Shown here piece after piece: positions 41,620 through 54,750 of a stretch of DNA of 64,000 nt. Both the position numbers and the translations under genes were made by a program. Below the pieces are notes generated by a model. The model saw nothing but the letters and a program-made list of their open reading frames with translations. It searched no databases and was not told the origin of the DNA. Within the stretch, counting starts at the first letter, position 1, and the number at the start of each line of letters is the position of its first letter. Location: positions 195,257-259,256 of the forward strand of contig CAJNDS010002584.1 of assembly GCA_905221605.1 (NCBI GenBank). The letters are read 5' to 3'. The DNA is from Symbiodinium natans (lineage: Eukaryota; Sar; Dinophyceae; Suessiales; Symbiodiniaceae).

Positions 41620-44235
41620 GAGTGAGGTGAACAAGGCCTACTGCCTTCTGGCCTGACCCCAGCCGTGAGATCCTTCCTGCATTTAGTTCTCGTCGGCCCA
41701 TCTCATGTTCAAGCAGCTGGGTCAATCGACCCCGTCCTTGTTGAGCAACCTGCTTCAAAGATTTTCCTTCGCGGGTCTTGCTCTCAGCATGCGCAGAGCA
41801 GCTTGAGTGGGACAGATGGCGCTGAAAGCCACAAGCAATCCGTTCAGCAGGCCATGGTGAGCGTCCCCAGCAGTGCAGCCCTCAATCGCTTTTTTCTCAC
41901 TTCTGGAGAGGGAACGACATGAGATTCTTTGCCAGGCGAGCTGAGCGCTCTCCATGATGACATGACGGTCATCTGCCGCTGTTTGCGTCTTATTGTGCCG
42001 AGAGTTGGTGAGCTGGAAGAATCGGCGTTCAGAGGCATGTGCTGCTGATGCACTTTTGTCACCTGAGGCCTGGGCCTGTGCGTGCCATTGGCAGGGCCCC
42101 GAGAGCAGAGCTTCGCGATCTTGCGTGATCATTCCCAACAAAATCCTGCCTGTCAGGTGGAGGTGTCACCAGCCCTAGGCGGCATGGTGACCGTGCCGTC
42201 TGGTTTGATTCTCAGATGCACGTGCCGTGAAACGATGGTGCACGTATCGTATGTGGTGGCTTAGACGACCTCGACCTGCTGGAGAGTGTTCTCACGGACC
42301 TTTGCAAAAGCAGCTGGCTCAAACTCCACTGCCGGTTTTTGTTCTTGCATTTGTACCTTTACGCGATTTCGATTGTTGCTGCTGGCAAGGTTTGTCGCTG
42401 GACCACTTGGCACGGTGCTCAGTGTGAATGAAACGATGACACTGAAAGACGTTGGGCCTTCGTGGGCATGGAGGGCGATGCAGCACGTAGCGTTGCACGG
42501 CGTCAACCATGTGGGACAGCAACACCCCCCACCCCCCTGCCCCCCACCCCCCTCCCAAAGTCTATCATATGTAGAATGGGCGTTCCTCTGCTTCGCGTGA
42601 TGGTGGTTGAGTTACCGTGGGCCTCCGAGTGTTGGCAAGAGCCGGCGGCTCCGATGTTGAAAGGGTTGTCAAGCCAAACCTACGAAAGGCCACCTTGCAA
42701 GATCTGGCAAACCCTCGCTGCAGGTCAAACCCGAGCAGGTCAAAGTGCACCAGGCCAGCCACTGCTCCAGGTTTTGATGTGTCTCCTTTCCAACGCCTGC
42801 CTGTCGATTGTCCGGGTTAAGGGTCAGGTCGCTGTCCGTATGAGGCTCCCACGTTCAGCGGCATGCCCACGCAGTGTAGTGTAGTCCCATCCGCCAGAAC
42901 GCATTTTGACCAGCCAAATCCACAGCTGTGGACACTGCTTCAGAAGTTCACAAGTTGCGAAGCGCTAGGGCCTTAGGATTACAGTGATGTGCTGGAGCAC
43001 GCTCGTGCTCCTGACAGGCTTGCGTGCAGCGGCGGGTGAAGGAGGCGTGGGGCCAGAGACATGCAAGCCCAAAGATGGTTTGTGCAGAGTAACTACACGT
43101 GTGCCAGTGTGCCTGTAAGTGTGTTGACTTGTACGTCTGCACGTGTGCCCCATGTAAAATGCGTTTGTTGTTCCAGGTTCCTCGGTCGGGTTGCATTGTT
43201 GAAGATTCCCCTTGAATGGACGCACTTTCCAGCCTCACTTGGCAGACGTCCGGCTCTCAATTTTCGCGACTTGCGCGAGGTCCCTGGCAAAAGAGGAAGG
43301 CTAAGAGGGGCCCGGTGAAGGACATCGCCATTGCGCGAGCCTCAGATTGCTTGCAGCGACCTTTGCAGTTTCTTTGCAGACTTTCCAATACCCCGATTTC
43401 CCGACAAAATCCATTGTAACCCATGGGTAACTGCTCGGACCCCGGTTCTATGCTTCCGCTGGGAGCCTTCCCACTTGACGAGGTGGGCCTAACCGAGGCG
43501 CAAAGAGCACGTGCGGGGCCAAGTTTGTGCCGAAGTTTTGCTAGTTCGGCTCAACCGCAAGGCCACTGTACGGTGGTAACCCCATTATGTACCGCCTACG
43601 CTTCATGTGAGGCTTGAGCCATCGCCGGTGAGCCGCGCCAGCGCTTTCATTTGAACCCTACTGTAAGATACGGTAAGCGCTAAGATCTGCAGCAAGATAA
43701 CATCTTGCATATTTCGCTACAGGAACAGAGAATGCTAGATACTTTCTTCTGCAGCTCTAAGCCTAAGCCCTACACAAGTTTGCGATGGCACAGATTAGAT
43801 CAGCCGACACCGAATAGAAGCACTTAGGTTACGCTTCTGTTGCCCTGCACAAAGGACGAAACCTTCCAATCTTCGGAAGGAGGTATTCTCAGAATAGTCT
43901 CACGCCCAAAGCTGGTATTAGTTACGTGGGAGAGGGGGCTGGCCAAAGCGCAGGGCCCAAGAGACGCCTCGCAGGTTTTCCTGAGATCCTCCTAGGGGGG
44001 CCCAAAGGATGCTCGAGCCTTCGGAGATGGCTCTGGGCTTCCCGAACAGTAGCCGGCCTCAGTCTACGTTTGAACATGGTGAACACTGGCAACCGGCTTT
44101 TCATGCCGCGTGCCTTTCAGTGGTTGTGCTTTTGGTTTCGCTTGCGGATGCCGGAACAGCGTTTCAAGTTTCACGCCGCGAGGCAACTGACTGAAATGGA
44201 GCTGTCAAGCAAAACGAAACGCTGGCCCGGCCTCA
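41620..44235. repeat. segmental duplication, copy 1 (2.6 kb)
   Basis: Direct repeat of 49304-52140, offset 7684 bp at the left end. The left ~850 bp (to about 42480) and right ~330 bp (from about 43897) are nearly identical; the middle differs by many substitutions and several indels. This copy has about 80 bp (around 42570-42655) that copy 2 lacks, and lacks about 340 bp present at 51280-51617. It carries no reverse transcriptase, transposase or terminal repeat that I can see. A 128-codon minus-strand frame (42141-41755) is conserved in both copies. Confidence 0.9.
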
Positions 44236-44249
44236 CGGCGGGAAGCAAG

Positions 44250-44545
44250 ATCCCATGCACTCCCCTTGCGTTGTTTTGTCTTCGTGCCTCCCACACAATT
44301 GAGTTGCAACAAGCAGACAAAGCACAAGAGCAACTCGGGCTCAACTTGATCGTTCTGTCCGTATGAGTTTTCGCATCGGCTCAAACTGGCGCGTTGGCTC
44401 CTGTCTCCTTGCTCTTGTCCCGTCATGCTTCATGATGAGCTGGCCGCGGCACTCTGTCGAAGGAGGCTGGGTGTGCTTAGCTTTTCAGGTGTGTCCAGTG
44501 TGCTCACGTACTCTTCCAGGTGTGTCCAGTGTGCTCACGTACTTT
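44250..44545. other. unique sequence after duplication copy 1
   Basis: Contains a 30-bp tandem pair with GTGTCCAGTGTGCTCACGTA at about 44492 and 44522. No gene supported. Confidence 0.5.
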
Positions 44546-44555
44546 TCCTGCTTGT

Positions 44556-44687
44556 ATTGGTGCCAGGGCATCTGCTTCTGAAGATGGCCCGTGCTCGGAC
44601 GAACTGTGCAACAACGTGCTCACCGCCGGAGCGCGATCACCCGCGGAAGTGCGCGCTCGCCCCCAAGGCCACGCCGAAGCCCATGTG

Positions 44688-44692
<5 letters not shown>
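44556..44692 (+). CDS. single coding-like exon, unknown protein
   Basis: Reads RASASEDGPCSDELCNNVLT then AGARSPAEVRARPQGHAEAH, then runs into a GA microsatellite. The composition and 5' context look exonic. Whether the long Gln/Asn/Ser/Thr-rich frame that follows (to 45527) is translated is doubtful, because it exists only through the trinucleotide repeats. Confidence 0.35.
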
Positions 44693-45445
<753 letters not shown>

Positions 45446-46570
45446 AGAAGAACAACGCTCGCTTCTGCGGTCGCTCTCCACAGCTGTAAGATGTATTTCT
45501 CTAGCTTGTGGAAATGTTAGGCCGTGATGTTCTCGAAGGCGGAGAAGCAGCTCCTGCCCCGGCGCTGTTTTCCGAGCATGTGCGGCTGTTTCCGTGCAAT
45601 GTATTGTTGGTGGCCAGGCCACAAGCAAGAAGACAACCAGCAAGGATAGCTGCCCAAACGACGCAGGCCACGGATCACCCCAAAGCCCAATGATCAAGCA
45701 TTGTCGCTGTTTAGACGTAGCTTAGCTTCAGCCAAGAGTTTCAGCCAAGAGCTTGTGCAAGGGCTTGGAACGGCAATTGAATCTCCGGATGTGATGCCAC
45801 GCCACGGGTCAAACTTGGGTTTGCCCATCGCCAAACCCGATGGCATGATCTAGCGAAGCGTGCCATAAACATTGATCGGAGACATCGAGGTCAGGGAGGT
45901 ACAGCGTCCGCGTTGGAAGATCCGAGGCACGTTGCTCCGCTGGATGGGCGCCTTCCTTAAAAACCTGTCTGCCGTACAGGTTGCAAAACATCCGTCGGAT
46001 GTCCCAGGCCAGGGTGCGATGTTTTTTGCCCCTGTTGCAGGCCGTAAACACATGCAGGGGCACCCAACCATATAGAACAACTGCAGGCCCGGGGAATCAC
46101 GACATGCAACCGTGATTGACAATTGACAGCGCTCCCCTGCCGCCAGAGCCATACTGGCAGTGAGATTTAATGTGGCTTCTGGACGTCATTGTTATTGTAG
46201 CGGCCGCGAGCTTGATCTTGGAGGGGCGCGGAGCTTCGAGCCGGCGTTCAGGGTGCTACCGTTGGCCGTCGCCGTACGTAGATGCAGCACCTGCCCAATG
46301 TGGTCAGGATCTACGCCGGCATTTGGAAGCCAGCGAACGCCTCAGCTGCTGACAGAACCGTACAATTTTGCAGCTTCTTCCCGTGCGCTGCCAAGATGTG
46401 AGGTCAAAGAGCCCCTTCGCCCGTCAGGTGCCAGGGGGTTTTTGCCTTTCCATGCCTCGATTTGCCTCCTTCTTCTGCCTTGACCTTTCAGGAAGTTCGG
46501 TGGAGCTTGACCAGGACAGGGTGTGGTTGGAAATCTGGGGTGGGGGTTGAACCGATCCCTGAGCCGCATT
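45446..46570. other. no supported gene
   Basis: A 67-codon + frame at 45872-46075 (reading RGTLLRWMGAFLKNLSAVQV) and a 100-codon minus frame overlap here; neither can be assigned. Nothing else. Confidence 0.35.
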
Positions 46571-46572
46571 TT

Positions 46573-46646
46573 CGCTTGTGGGCTTATATACATGTAATCA
46601 GGTTTTACTTGTGGGCTTATATACCTGTAATCAGGTTTTACGCGGC
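46573..46646. repeat. 37-bp tandem duplication
   Basis: CTTGTGGGCTTATATACATG with TAATCAGGTTTTA occurs twice head to tail with one mismatch (ACATG versus ACCTG). Confidence 0.95.
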
Positions 46647-46810
46647 AGGGCTTTCCCGATCGAGACAGGTTTTTTATGAATCTGCCGGCTTACACACTAC
46701 TGCTGTGGTAAGCGTCGGAGTACGGCAATCCGAGTGCAGCTGGGATTTCAGCATCGAGTCCGGTGAGGGCCTGACACCTTGCACCAGCGTTTCGTCGCGT
46801 TCGGGTTCAG

Positions 46811-49302
46811 GAGCTGGCAAAGGATGCAAAGAAACAGCCGAAGGAAATGAAGGTGGAGGTCAAGAAGGAGTTGCGGCAAGAGGTGAATAAGAAGGCAGCA
46901 AGATGCCTGACGTTTGGGAATTGGACATGTTTGGAGAGTTTTTTTCTAGGTGGGGTCTGCGACTGTTAATAAATTACGATTGCGATGCACCTGTTTCCCA
47001 TCCGTTGTCGCTGGGCTCAGTTTGGCACAGGTGGGGAGCCAGATGCAGAAGGAGGGTGCGAGTGTCATGGAACAGAAGTTGAGCTTAGAAGAGGTGAAGG
47101 AAGAAGGAAAGAAAGAAGCGCGCAATGTGGCTCAGGAGACGACAAGGAGGGTGGCACAAAAGGTTAAAACGGACAAGGTAAACGAGCATGAGTTGAGGAT
47201 GGACGCGCAGGCAGTGAAGGATGAGGTGAAGGAAGAGGTGGGGGAGGGCCTCCAGGAGGGTGTCAAGCAAGTGAAGACGGAGGTGAAGGAAGAGGTGGTG
47301 GAGGAGGGCGCTTCAAGCGCAACCCAACTTGCTCCCCTGGTAGCTGGATCCTGGGTTTTCAGTGTATGGCAAGATCACCTTCCGCTAGGCCTGGCGTAGA
47401 ATTGATAGGTTGAGGCCGAAGCCTAGCATTCAAACTTTTCCTTCTGAAGCATTGTGACATCGTCGATTATATCAAGGTGGTCCACCATGTCCACCGACTG
47501 TCGACATCATCTTTATGAGCTCCTGCAAGACTCAATGTAAGGGATCAACCTCATATGTACAGGGTTTAGAACAGAGATCGGAAGTAAGTAAGCCATGGCC
47601 GCCTTGCTCATTGATGGTCCGACGCACCCTCTTCAGAGGAAGTGACGTCGGAGATCAAGAACGAGGTACAGGCAAAGCAAGAAGTGAAGCGTGAGGTCGA
47701 GCAGGCGGCTGCCCTGCCTGCCAGCCGGTGCGTTTACTTTTCCACGGGAGTGTCAGAGTGCCTCACCTGCGTTTGCTAGCTTCTACCAATCTTTCCAACG
47801 AACAAAGACAATGCTCGGTGTGGCTGAGTTCAGTTGAGGAAATCGATGTAAGCCTCGCAGAAATCCAAACCGCCAGAGCCAGTTCCGGCAGGTGAAAAGT
47901 TTGTTACGGGACCTCGCGTGGACAATCCAGATGCTGCTTAGCTTCACGACATCCTTAAATCACTGAAATCGACAGTTTTTGCTGAGACGGGATGTCCAAA
48001 CATAGCAAGGTCAGCGTCATCAAGGATGAAGCGTAGTCGGGATCCTTCCATGCCCTTGCTCGGGGATTCCGCTTTTCACTTCGGAAAGAATCCCGAATCT
48101 CCACTTTCTACGGTGTCATGCGTCACGATGCTGCACCCTTTGGCTAAACCCACGTGCTCCGCACACTACAGATTTTTAGAGAGCTTGGCCGTTTCCCGTG
48201 CTTCGCTCAGGATCAGAGTGAATCGGGAGTGCGCAGAGGAAGCCCAGCACATGCGCGTGGTAAAGTCGGAGGAAGCCGAAGGGGCCGGATGGATTCGTCC
48301 CAGCACGAGGCGATGCATCAGTCACAAGAGGCCCAACATCTCGTCTCCATCGTTTGAGTCGCGACTGCCAGAGGGGGCCGAGAAATGCCTAGCATTTCTA
48401 AGCTCTGGCAAGACGCGGCTGCCCGCAAAGCCTTGCGGCCCAGCCAGCCCGTTCCTCGGACTGGCAACTGCTCCGTGGGAAGGCTGTGAGGAGGAGAGGG
48501 CCCTCTTCAATGATCACGGCAAGGACAACAGCGGCTGCGGTCCCAAACCTGAGCACTTGCAGGATGCAGCTGCGAAGCAGCGCCGCGTGGCCGAGAAAAT
48601 GAAGATGTGGCCGTCGATGCACGACCTTCCGACGCAGGCGCCAAGAGGAAGGCGCCCGCCTCCAAGATGCTGGCGGAGGGCGAGGGCGGCGAGGCGTGGG
48701 GGAGCTGGCCAAAATGTTCGGGCTCCAAGCGGCGGGGGGGTGCCGATGGAGCCGCTCTCAGAGGTCCCGCATGCCGCTCGGGCAGTGAGGTGGAGCCTTG
48801 GAGATAAGGCCTGGCGTATGCAGTGCCAAGTAGGGAAGAACAGGAAGCTGGGACGTGGAGAAGGCCTGGAAGCAGGCGGTGGCCCTGCGCAAGCAGCAGG
48901 AGACGGAGAGGGAGCGGGCTGAGTGGGCTCAAAACCGCAGAAGGCCGGGGAGGGCGTCCTCCTGACGGGCAAGTCGCTGCATTTAGATACAGATACAGGC
49001 TGGGATGCTAGTGCGAGCAAAAGTCCACATGGCCACCTGAACATCAGAAGGTTTCCGTGTAGCAGAGTTGTCGCCTCCGGGGGGTCAGTGCCTTCAGCAA
49101 AATACAAGCCACCCGCTGCGCATGATTGCATCCCATCCATTGCCTCCTTCCCCGTGTGCCGGAAATAGGAGGTGCTGACCCCATCGCTGGCAGGCAGATG
49201 TACAGAAGTATTCTAGAATTGCTGAGAACGAGGACGAGGAAGAGAAAGATGCAGGGACAGAGCTTCTAAAGGTGTCCGGGTTCGACGGAGAGCGCGAGTA
49301 AG
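46811..49302 (+). CDS. Lys/Glu-rich amphipathic-helix protein (LEA-like composition), multi-exon
   Basis: Exons with consistent style: 46811-46890 (ELAKDAKKQPKEMKVEVKKE), about 47035-47330 (long run with LSLEEVKEEGKKEARNVAQE, DAQAVKDEVKEEVGEGLQEG and VKQVKTEVKEEVVEEGAS), 47640-47730 (EVTSEIKNEVQAKQEVKREV), about 48560-48780 (DAAAKQRRVAEK; AVDARPSDAGAKRKAPASKM), 48856-48960 (VEKAWKQAVALRKQQETERE) and the last, about 49195-49302 (DVQKYSRIAENEDEEEKDAG, ending VSGFDGERE and a stop). The 11-residue-like VKxEVKEE periodicity recalls LEA group 3 or apolipoprotein-type helices, but that is composition only. The gene end touches the start of the second segmental-duplication copy. Confidence 0.55.
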
Positions 49303-49303
49303 C

Positions 49304-52140
49304 GAGTGAGGTGAACAAGGCCCACTGCCTTCTGGCCTGACCCCAGCCGTGAGATCCTTCCTGCATTTAGTTCTCGTCGGCCCATCTCATGTTCAATCAG
49401 CTGGGTCAATCGACCCCGTCCTTGTTGAGCAACCTGCTTCGAAAATTTCCTTCGCGGGTCTTGCTCTCAGCATGCGCAGAGCAGCTTGAGTGGGACAGAT
49501 GGCGCTGAAAGCCACAAGCAAACCGTTCAGCAGGCCATGGTGAGCGTCCCCAGCAGTGCAGCCCTCAATCGCTTTTTTCTCACTTCTGGAGAGGGAACGA
49601 CATGAGATTCTTTGCCAGGCGAGCTGAGCGCTCTCCATGATAACATGACGGTCATCTGCCGCTGTTTGCGTCTTATTGTGCCGAGAGTTGGTGAGCTGGA
49701 AGAATCGGCGTTCAGAGGCATGTGCTGCTGATGCACTTTTGTCACCTGAGGCCTGGGCCTGTGCGTGCCATTGGCAGGGCCCCGAGAGCAGAGCTTCGCG
49801 ATCTTGCGTGATCATTCCCAACAAAATCCTGCCTGTCAGGTGGAGGTGTCACCAGCCCTAGGCGGCATGGTGACCGTGCCGTCTGGTTTGATTCTCAGAT
49901 GCACGTGCCGTGAAACGATGGTGCACGTATCGTATGTGGTGGCTTAGACGACCTCGACCTGCTGGAGAGTGTTCTCACGGACCTTTGCAAAAGCAGCTGG
50001 CTCAAACTCCACTGCCGGTTTTTGTTCTTGCATTTGTACCTTTACGCGATTTCGATTGTTGCTGCTGGCAAGGTTTGTCACTGGACCACATGGCACGGTG
50101 CTCAGTGTGAATGAAACGATGACACTGAAAGACGTTGGGCCTTCGTGGGCATGGAGGTGCAGCACGTAGCGACGCTTTGCGCGGCGTCAAGCCATGTGGG
50201 AGAACATCACACACCGCACCCCCCTCCCCCGCCCGCCCCAAGCCTCTCAGATATCATATTATGTAGGATTACGGGGTTGTCAAATCAAGCCTACGAAAGG
50301 CCACTGGCAAGATCTGGCAAATCTTCGATGCAGGTCAACCCCGAGCAGGGCAAGCAGGACAAAGTGCACCAGGCCAGCCGTTGCTCCAGGTTTGATGTGT
50401 CTCCTTTCCAACACCTGCCTGTCGATTTTCCGGGTTAAGGGTCAGCTCGCTGTCCGTGTGAGCTCTTACGTTCAGCGGCATGCCCATGCAGTGTAGTGTA
50501 GTCCCATCCGCCAGAACCCGTTTTGACCAGCCAACACCACGACTGCGGACACTATGGACACTGCTTCAGAAGTTCAAAAGCTGCGAAAACACCAGGCCCT
50601 GTGGAGACATTGATGTAGATAGATGAAGACTAGCATCCTCGTGCTCCTGAAAGGCTTGCACGCAGCGGCGGGTGAAGGAGGCTTGGGCCCAGACGCCCGC
50701 ATGCAAGCCAAAATTACGGTGTGTGCAGCGTAAGTAGATGTGTGCCGGCGTGCCTGCAAGTGTGTTGATTTATTTTGGGCACGCGTGCCCCATGCAAATG
50801 CGTTTGTTGTTCCATGTTCTTCCGACAAGGGTTGCATTGTTGAAGATTCTTTTCGCACTTTGCAGCCTCACCTTGGCAGACACCCCTCTCAATTTTCACG
50901 GCTTGCGCGAGGCATATGGCAAAAAGAGGAAGGCTAAAAGGGGCCCGGTGAAGGACATCGCCATCGCGCGAGCCTCAGATTGCTTGCATCGACCGTTGCA
51001 GTCACTTTGCAGATACGTGCCAACGTACCAGCTCTCATTTCCCAATACATCGATTTCCCAGCGAGATCCATTGCAACCCATGGGGGGATCCCGGTTTTAC
51101 TTTCCATTGGGAGCCTTTCCACTTGACGAGGTGGGCTTATCCGAGGCGCAAAGAGCACGTGCGGGGCTGAGTTGGTGCCGAAGCGTTGCCAGGTCGGGAA
51201 ATCATCAACATGGCAAAAAACCTGCACGCAGCAACCGCGGGGCCTCTGTAAAGTGGTAACCCCACTACGTACCGCCCATGGAGAAACGGAGCATTGCACC
51301 ATTGCAACTCCCCTTGACCTCCCATTGCAACTCCCATTGCAACTCCTTGATGTGTGCAGATGCTTGCTGCAGCTGGCTTCTCGAGCCGTTATGCGTATTA
51401 CCGTAACTTGATTTCTTTGCCTTTTCTGCGCCACCGCTGGGAGCAATTACCGCTGAGGAAGCACTAGGCCAATAACAACTGCTAGCCACCTGTATAGGCC
51501 CCATCACTCCTCACAAGTCAATAAGACCCGCCAGCCGGCCGTGTGGATCTGTTTGTTGTTTCTGTTTTCTGTGGCCCTTCTAGAGTGTGACGAAATGTGG
51601 GGTCCGGCAACCTTGGCGCTTCGTGTGAGGCTTGAGCCATCGCCGGTGAGTCTCCACAGCAGCGCTTTCATTTGAACCCCAAGCGCGGGGGACAACTGCA
51701 AACAAGACGGGGAGCGACTGACAGGATGAAAGAGGATGAAATCTAAAAACTATGCATCTCTTGCAACTTGATTGCAAAGGCGGGGCTCCCAATCTCGACT
51801 CTCACGCCCAAAGCTGGTATTAGTTACGTGGGAGAGGGAGCTGGCCAAAGCGCAGGGCCCAAGAGACGCCTCGCAGGTTTTCCTGAGATCCTCCTAGGGG
51901 GGCCCAAAGGATGCTCGAGCCTTCGGAGATGGCTCTGAGCTTCCCGAACAGTAGCCGGCCTCAGTCTACGTTTGAACATGGTGAACACTGGCAACCGGCT
52001 TTTCATGCCGCGTGCCTATAAGTGGTTGTGCTTTTGGTTTCGCTTGCGGATGCCGGAACAGCGTTTCAAGTTTCACGCCGCGAGGCAACTGACTGAAATG
52101 GAGCTGTCAGGCAAAACGAAACGCTGGCCCGGCCTCACGG
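49304..52140. repeat. segmental duplication, copy 2 (2.8 kb)
   Basis: Direct copy of 41620-44235. Homology starts at GAGTGAGGTGAACAAGGCC, two bases after the stop codon of the preceding gene, and ends near CCGGCCTCACGGC. Inside it, positions 51280-51617 have no counterpart in copy 1; that segment contains four CATTGCAACTCCC-type repeats. The conserved minus-strand frame is 49824-49393. Confidence 0.9.
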
Positions 52141-52629
52141 CAGGGACCAGGATACCACACACTTTAGGATCACTTTAGGTGCAACAATGTCGTGAGGCTG
52201 CCGTGAGGTTGCTTCAGGGTTTATTTTGACCCCCCTCCCCATCCTCCCCCAAAGGCACCGAAAGAGTCTCAGCTTTGCTTCGGGTTGTGTGAGCTGTGCG
52301 CAGCTGTGAGTTTTTAATGGGTTTAGGGTTCTGCAGGGGGTCCCAAGCAGGGGCTAGAGTACAGAAACTTTCTGGTTGGGGTGTTCTCGCCCTTAGATTT
52401 CTGCTTGAAGAGGAACACCTCAACACCGAATAGCCCATAGCCCAGCACCACTCCGAGAACCTGATAGTCAACCACTTCCCCGACAGTTGAACTGTATTTT
52501 CGGGACCCTGAGCCTTGGACACTGCAGGATGCAACGTGTAACCTCTTTCCAGCGTACTCACTTTCTGAGTATCCTTGCGGCCCTTGCGGCTGCTTCAACT
52601 GTCTGCTGTGACAGCTCCTCAGCAGCCAC
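52141..52629. other. spacer between duplication copy 2 and the GT17 gene
   Basis: A minus-strand frame of 115 codons (52214-52561) has ordinary composition and no motif. Nothing else supported. Confidence 0.4.
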
Positions 52630-54489
52630 ATGAGAGAACGTGGCCGATGCGCGTGGCAGTTGGCTACAGTCGTCTCGTTGAAGCCTTGGCTCCAGGGTTT
52701 GCTAACTTCGAGTATGTGTCTTTGTCATCATGTCGCCTATGTCGCCCATGTCGCCGTCCTCTTGGAACTCTGCAGAACGCATGCCAAGCGCCTGGCGCCG
52801 TCAACTCGTACTCATACTCCCTGCGGTGGCTTCTTGCTTCAACAGGGGCGATCCAAGACCAACATTGAGCTGCATCCGAGGGCATCACCCGCAAGACTGA
52901 TCGACACCTTCGCGTTTGGCAGCGCCTCTGAGCTGGAGGAGTTGCGCCTTCGGTTTTACGAGATGGGTGAAGAGGTCTCCGAGTTTCACATCGTCGAGGG
53001 TGATCGTGATTTCACTGGAACAAAGAAGCCATATGAGTTTGATACCGTGCTCAGTGGGGGTAAGCTGGACAGGTGGAAAGACAAGATCACGTATCACAAG
53101 GCCAAGATTCCCGAGGGCGTGAAGGGTTACGCGCTGCAAGAGGTGCAGAGGCTGGAGGTTATGAACAAGCATGAAACAACAGAGCCACGCCCATAAAAAT
53201 GTGGAAGAATTCGAAAAGTCAAGGGATGTAAAGCAGTGCTAACACAAGAGGCACACATTGCGCGAGTCTATGTGTTTGGGGTTGACAGCCAACATCTCTC
53301 CATCCCCGTTTTTGTCCGTTAGATGGGGCGATTTCTTATCCGCCCATGCGTTGTGCATCTGTGGTCTTACGCGCTTTCGAAATGACCCGCAAAACTGCGC
53401 TCACAGGCAGTGATTGTACACGCTGCGCGCGCCGCCTCTACAGCCGGGCCAGCCCAACTTGGGGTGTTAGCGTGCGCATCGTAGACGAATGAAAGCCAAA
53501 GTCATACATGTCGCTATGAGTTCCGGCGGGAGGAGGGTTTCAGGAGGTTTGTGGTGCTGTCAGGACTCCCGGTGGGGAGGGCGGAGGGCGGAGGGTGCAT
53601 TCGGCTCATCATGTCACGCGAACACACGTCAAGCGCACAGCAGAAACAGCGTGACAGTGGCCGTGCGTACAAACTCCATTTGCCAACAATTTGCACTCAG
53701 GAAGTATCCTTTTCTTTCATGTCCCTCATGTTGATAATGAGACTGTCCAGAGGGCATGGGGTCCAGGTGGGAAATTAAGGATGCAGAAGTACACAAATAT
53801 ATACAATCCGAGAGACATCTACGGTAGCTACCAAGCATTGTGCCGAAACTCATGTTTGCCGACTGCTGTGTGGGATGTTCGTTTTACTTTGGTGAGATCC
53901 CTTGAGAAGGCAAGCCATGCGAGCTCAGATGCACGACTACAGGGACTACCTTCCAACGGACATCCTCTTAGAAGGAGACTTGGACGAGATCGTCAGCCGC
54001 GAAGCGTTGCAAGCGCTGAAGAGTTGCGAGCCGGCGACGGGTTCCTGGAATGCACGCATCCGCATGGCGAACTTCTATTACAGCCTCGCGTGGACCAACG
54101 GTGATTGGATCTTGCCAACAACTGCATCGTTCTTCAGTGAAGGCCAAGCCACATCCGCCACGTCCTTGGCGCAATCGATCTGGGGTCGACCGAACTTGCT
54201 GAGTGCAAGGGAGAGCATGACTGGCTGGCATGTTGGATGGATGCTCAACGGCCCTGCTGCATTGGCGCACAAGATGTTCATCCACGTGGAAGGCTTCCCA
54301 CACTGGGCTAAAGGATACTCCAATGAGTCCGCATTGGCCGCGTGGTTGGAGGATTCCTTTCTGCCCCACCCAAACCTCTACGATGAACGAATCCATCCTT
54401 CCAAGCTTCGAAGGGCAGACGTTCCCCAAGCCCTCGTGGATCATCCGGAGGAGTTTCCAACCATTCTCCGCAACGTGACGTGGATTTGA
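52630..54489 (+). CDS. glycosyltransferase family 17 (MGAT3-like beta-1,4-N-acetylglucosaminyltransferase)
   Basis: Family members add a bisecting GlcNAc to N-glycans in the Golgi. Exon 1 (to about 53150) has RLIDTFAFGSASELEELRLR, then EEVSEFHIVEGDRDFTGTKK and KLDRWKDKITYHKAKIPEG, matching the family pattern of an ELDLLEIRL helix, a FVIVES-type strand and a TFTG loop. A middle piece near 53715-53790 reads HVDNETVQRAWGPGGK. The last exon, 53910-54489, has QAMRAQMHDYRDYLP, ILLEGDLDEIVSREAL (equivalent of the metal-binding SDVDEIP), MANFYYSLAW and a stop after ILRNVTWI. Upstream of RLIDTF the frame stays open to an ATG at 52630 with a hydrophobic stretch that could be a signal anchor, but whether this is one exon is uncertain. 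The intron between 53.15 and 53.7 kb holds dispersed-element copy C. Confidence 0.8.
53400..53475. repeat. dispersed element, partial copy C
   Basis: GTGATTGTACACGCTGCGCG, then CGCCGCCTCTACAGCCGGGC and CAGCCCAACTTGGG: matches the left end of the copies at 23.2 and 35.1 kb. Only this end is recognisable here. Confidence 0.6.
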
Positions 54490-54750
54490 AAACTTCCGGG
54501 TTTGCCAGTTTGCCCTGCTTTGTCACAGCAGCACCATGCTTACCATGGCAATTGCAGCATTGATTGTGCAGCTGCCGTGGCTTGGGCTTCCGCCCTACAG
54601 CTGTCAAGTCGTGATAAGAGCTGCATGCTTCAATCTACAGAGCCCGTTAAGTCCCCAAAAGCCTTCGAGGTTGTTGAAGCGTTGTTTAGTTGACTTTGAC
54701 AATTGCATTGAAGTGCATTAGAGCTACCGGAAGCAAGCTTGAGCTTCCCC

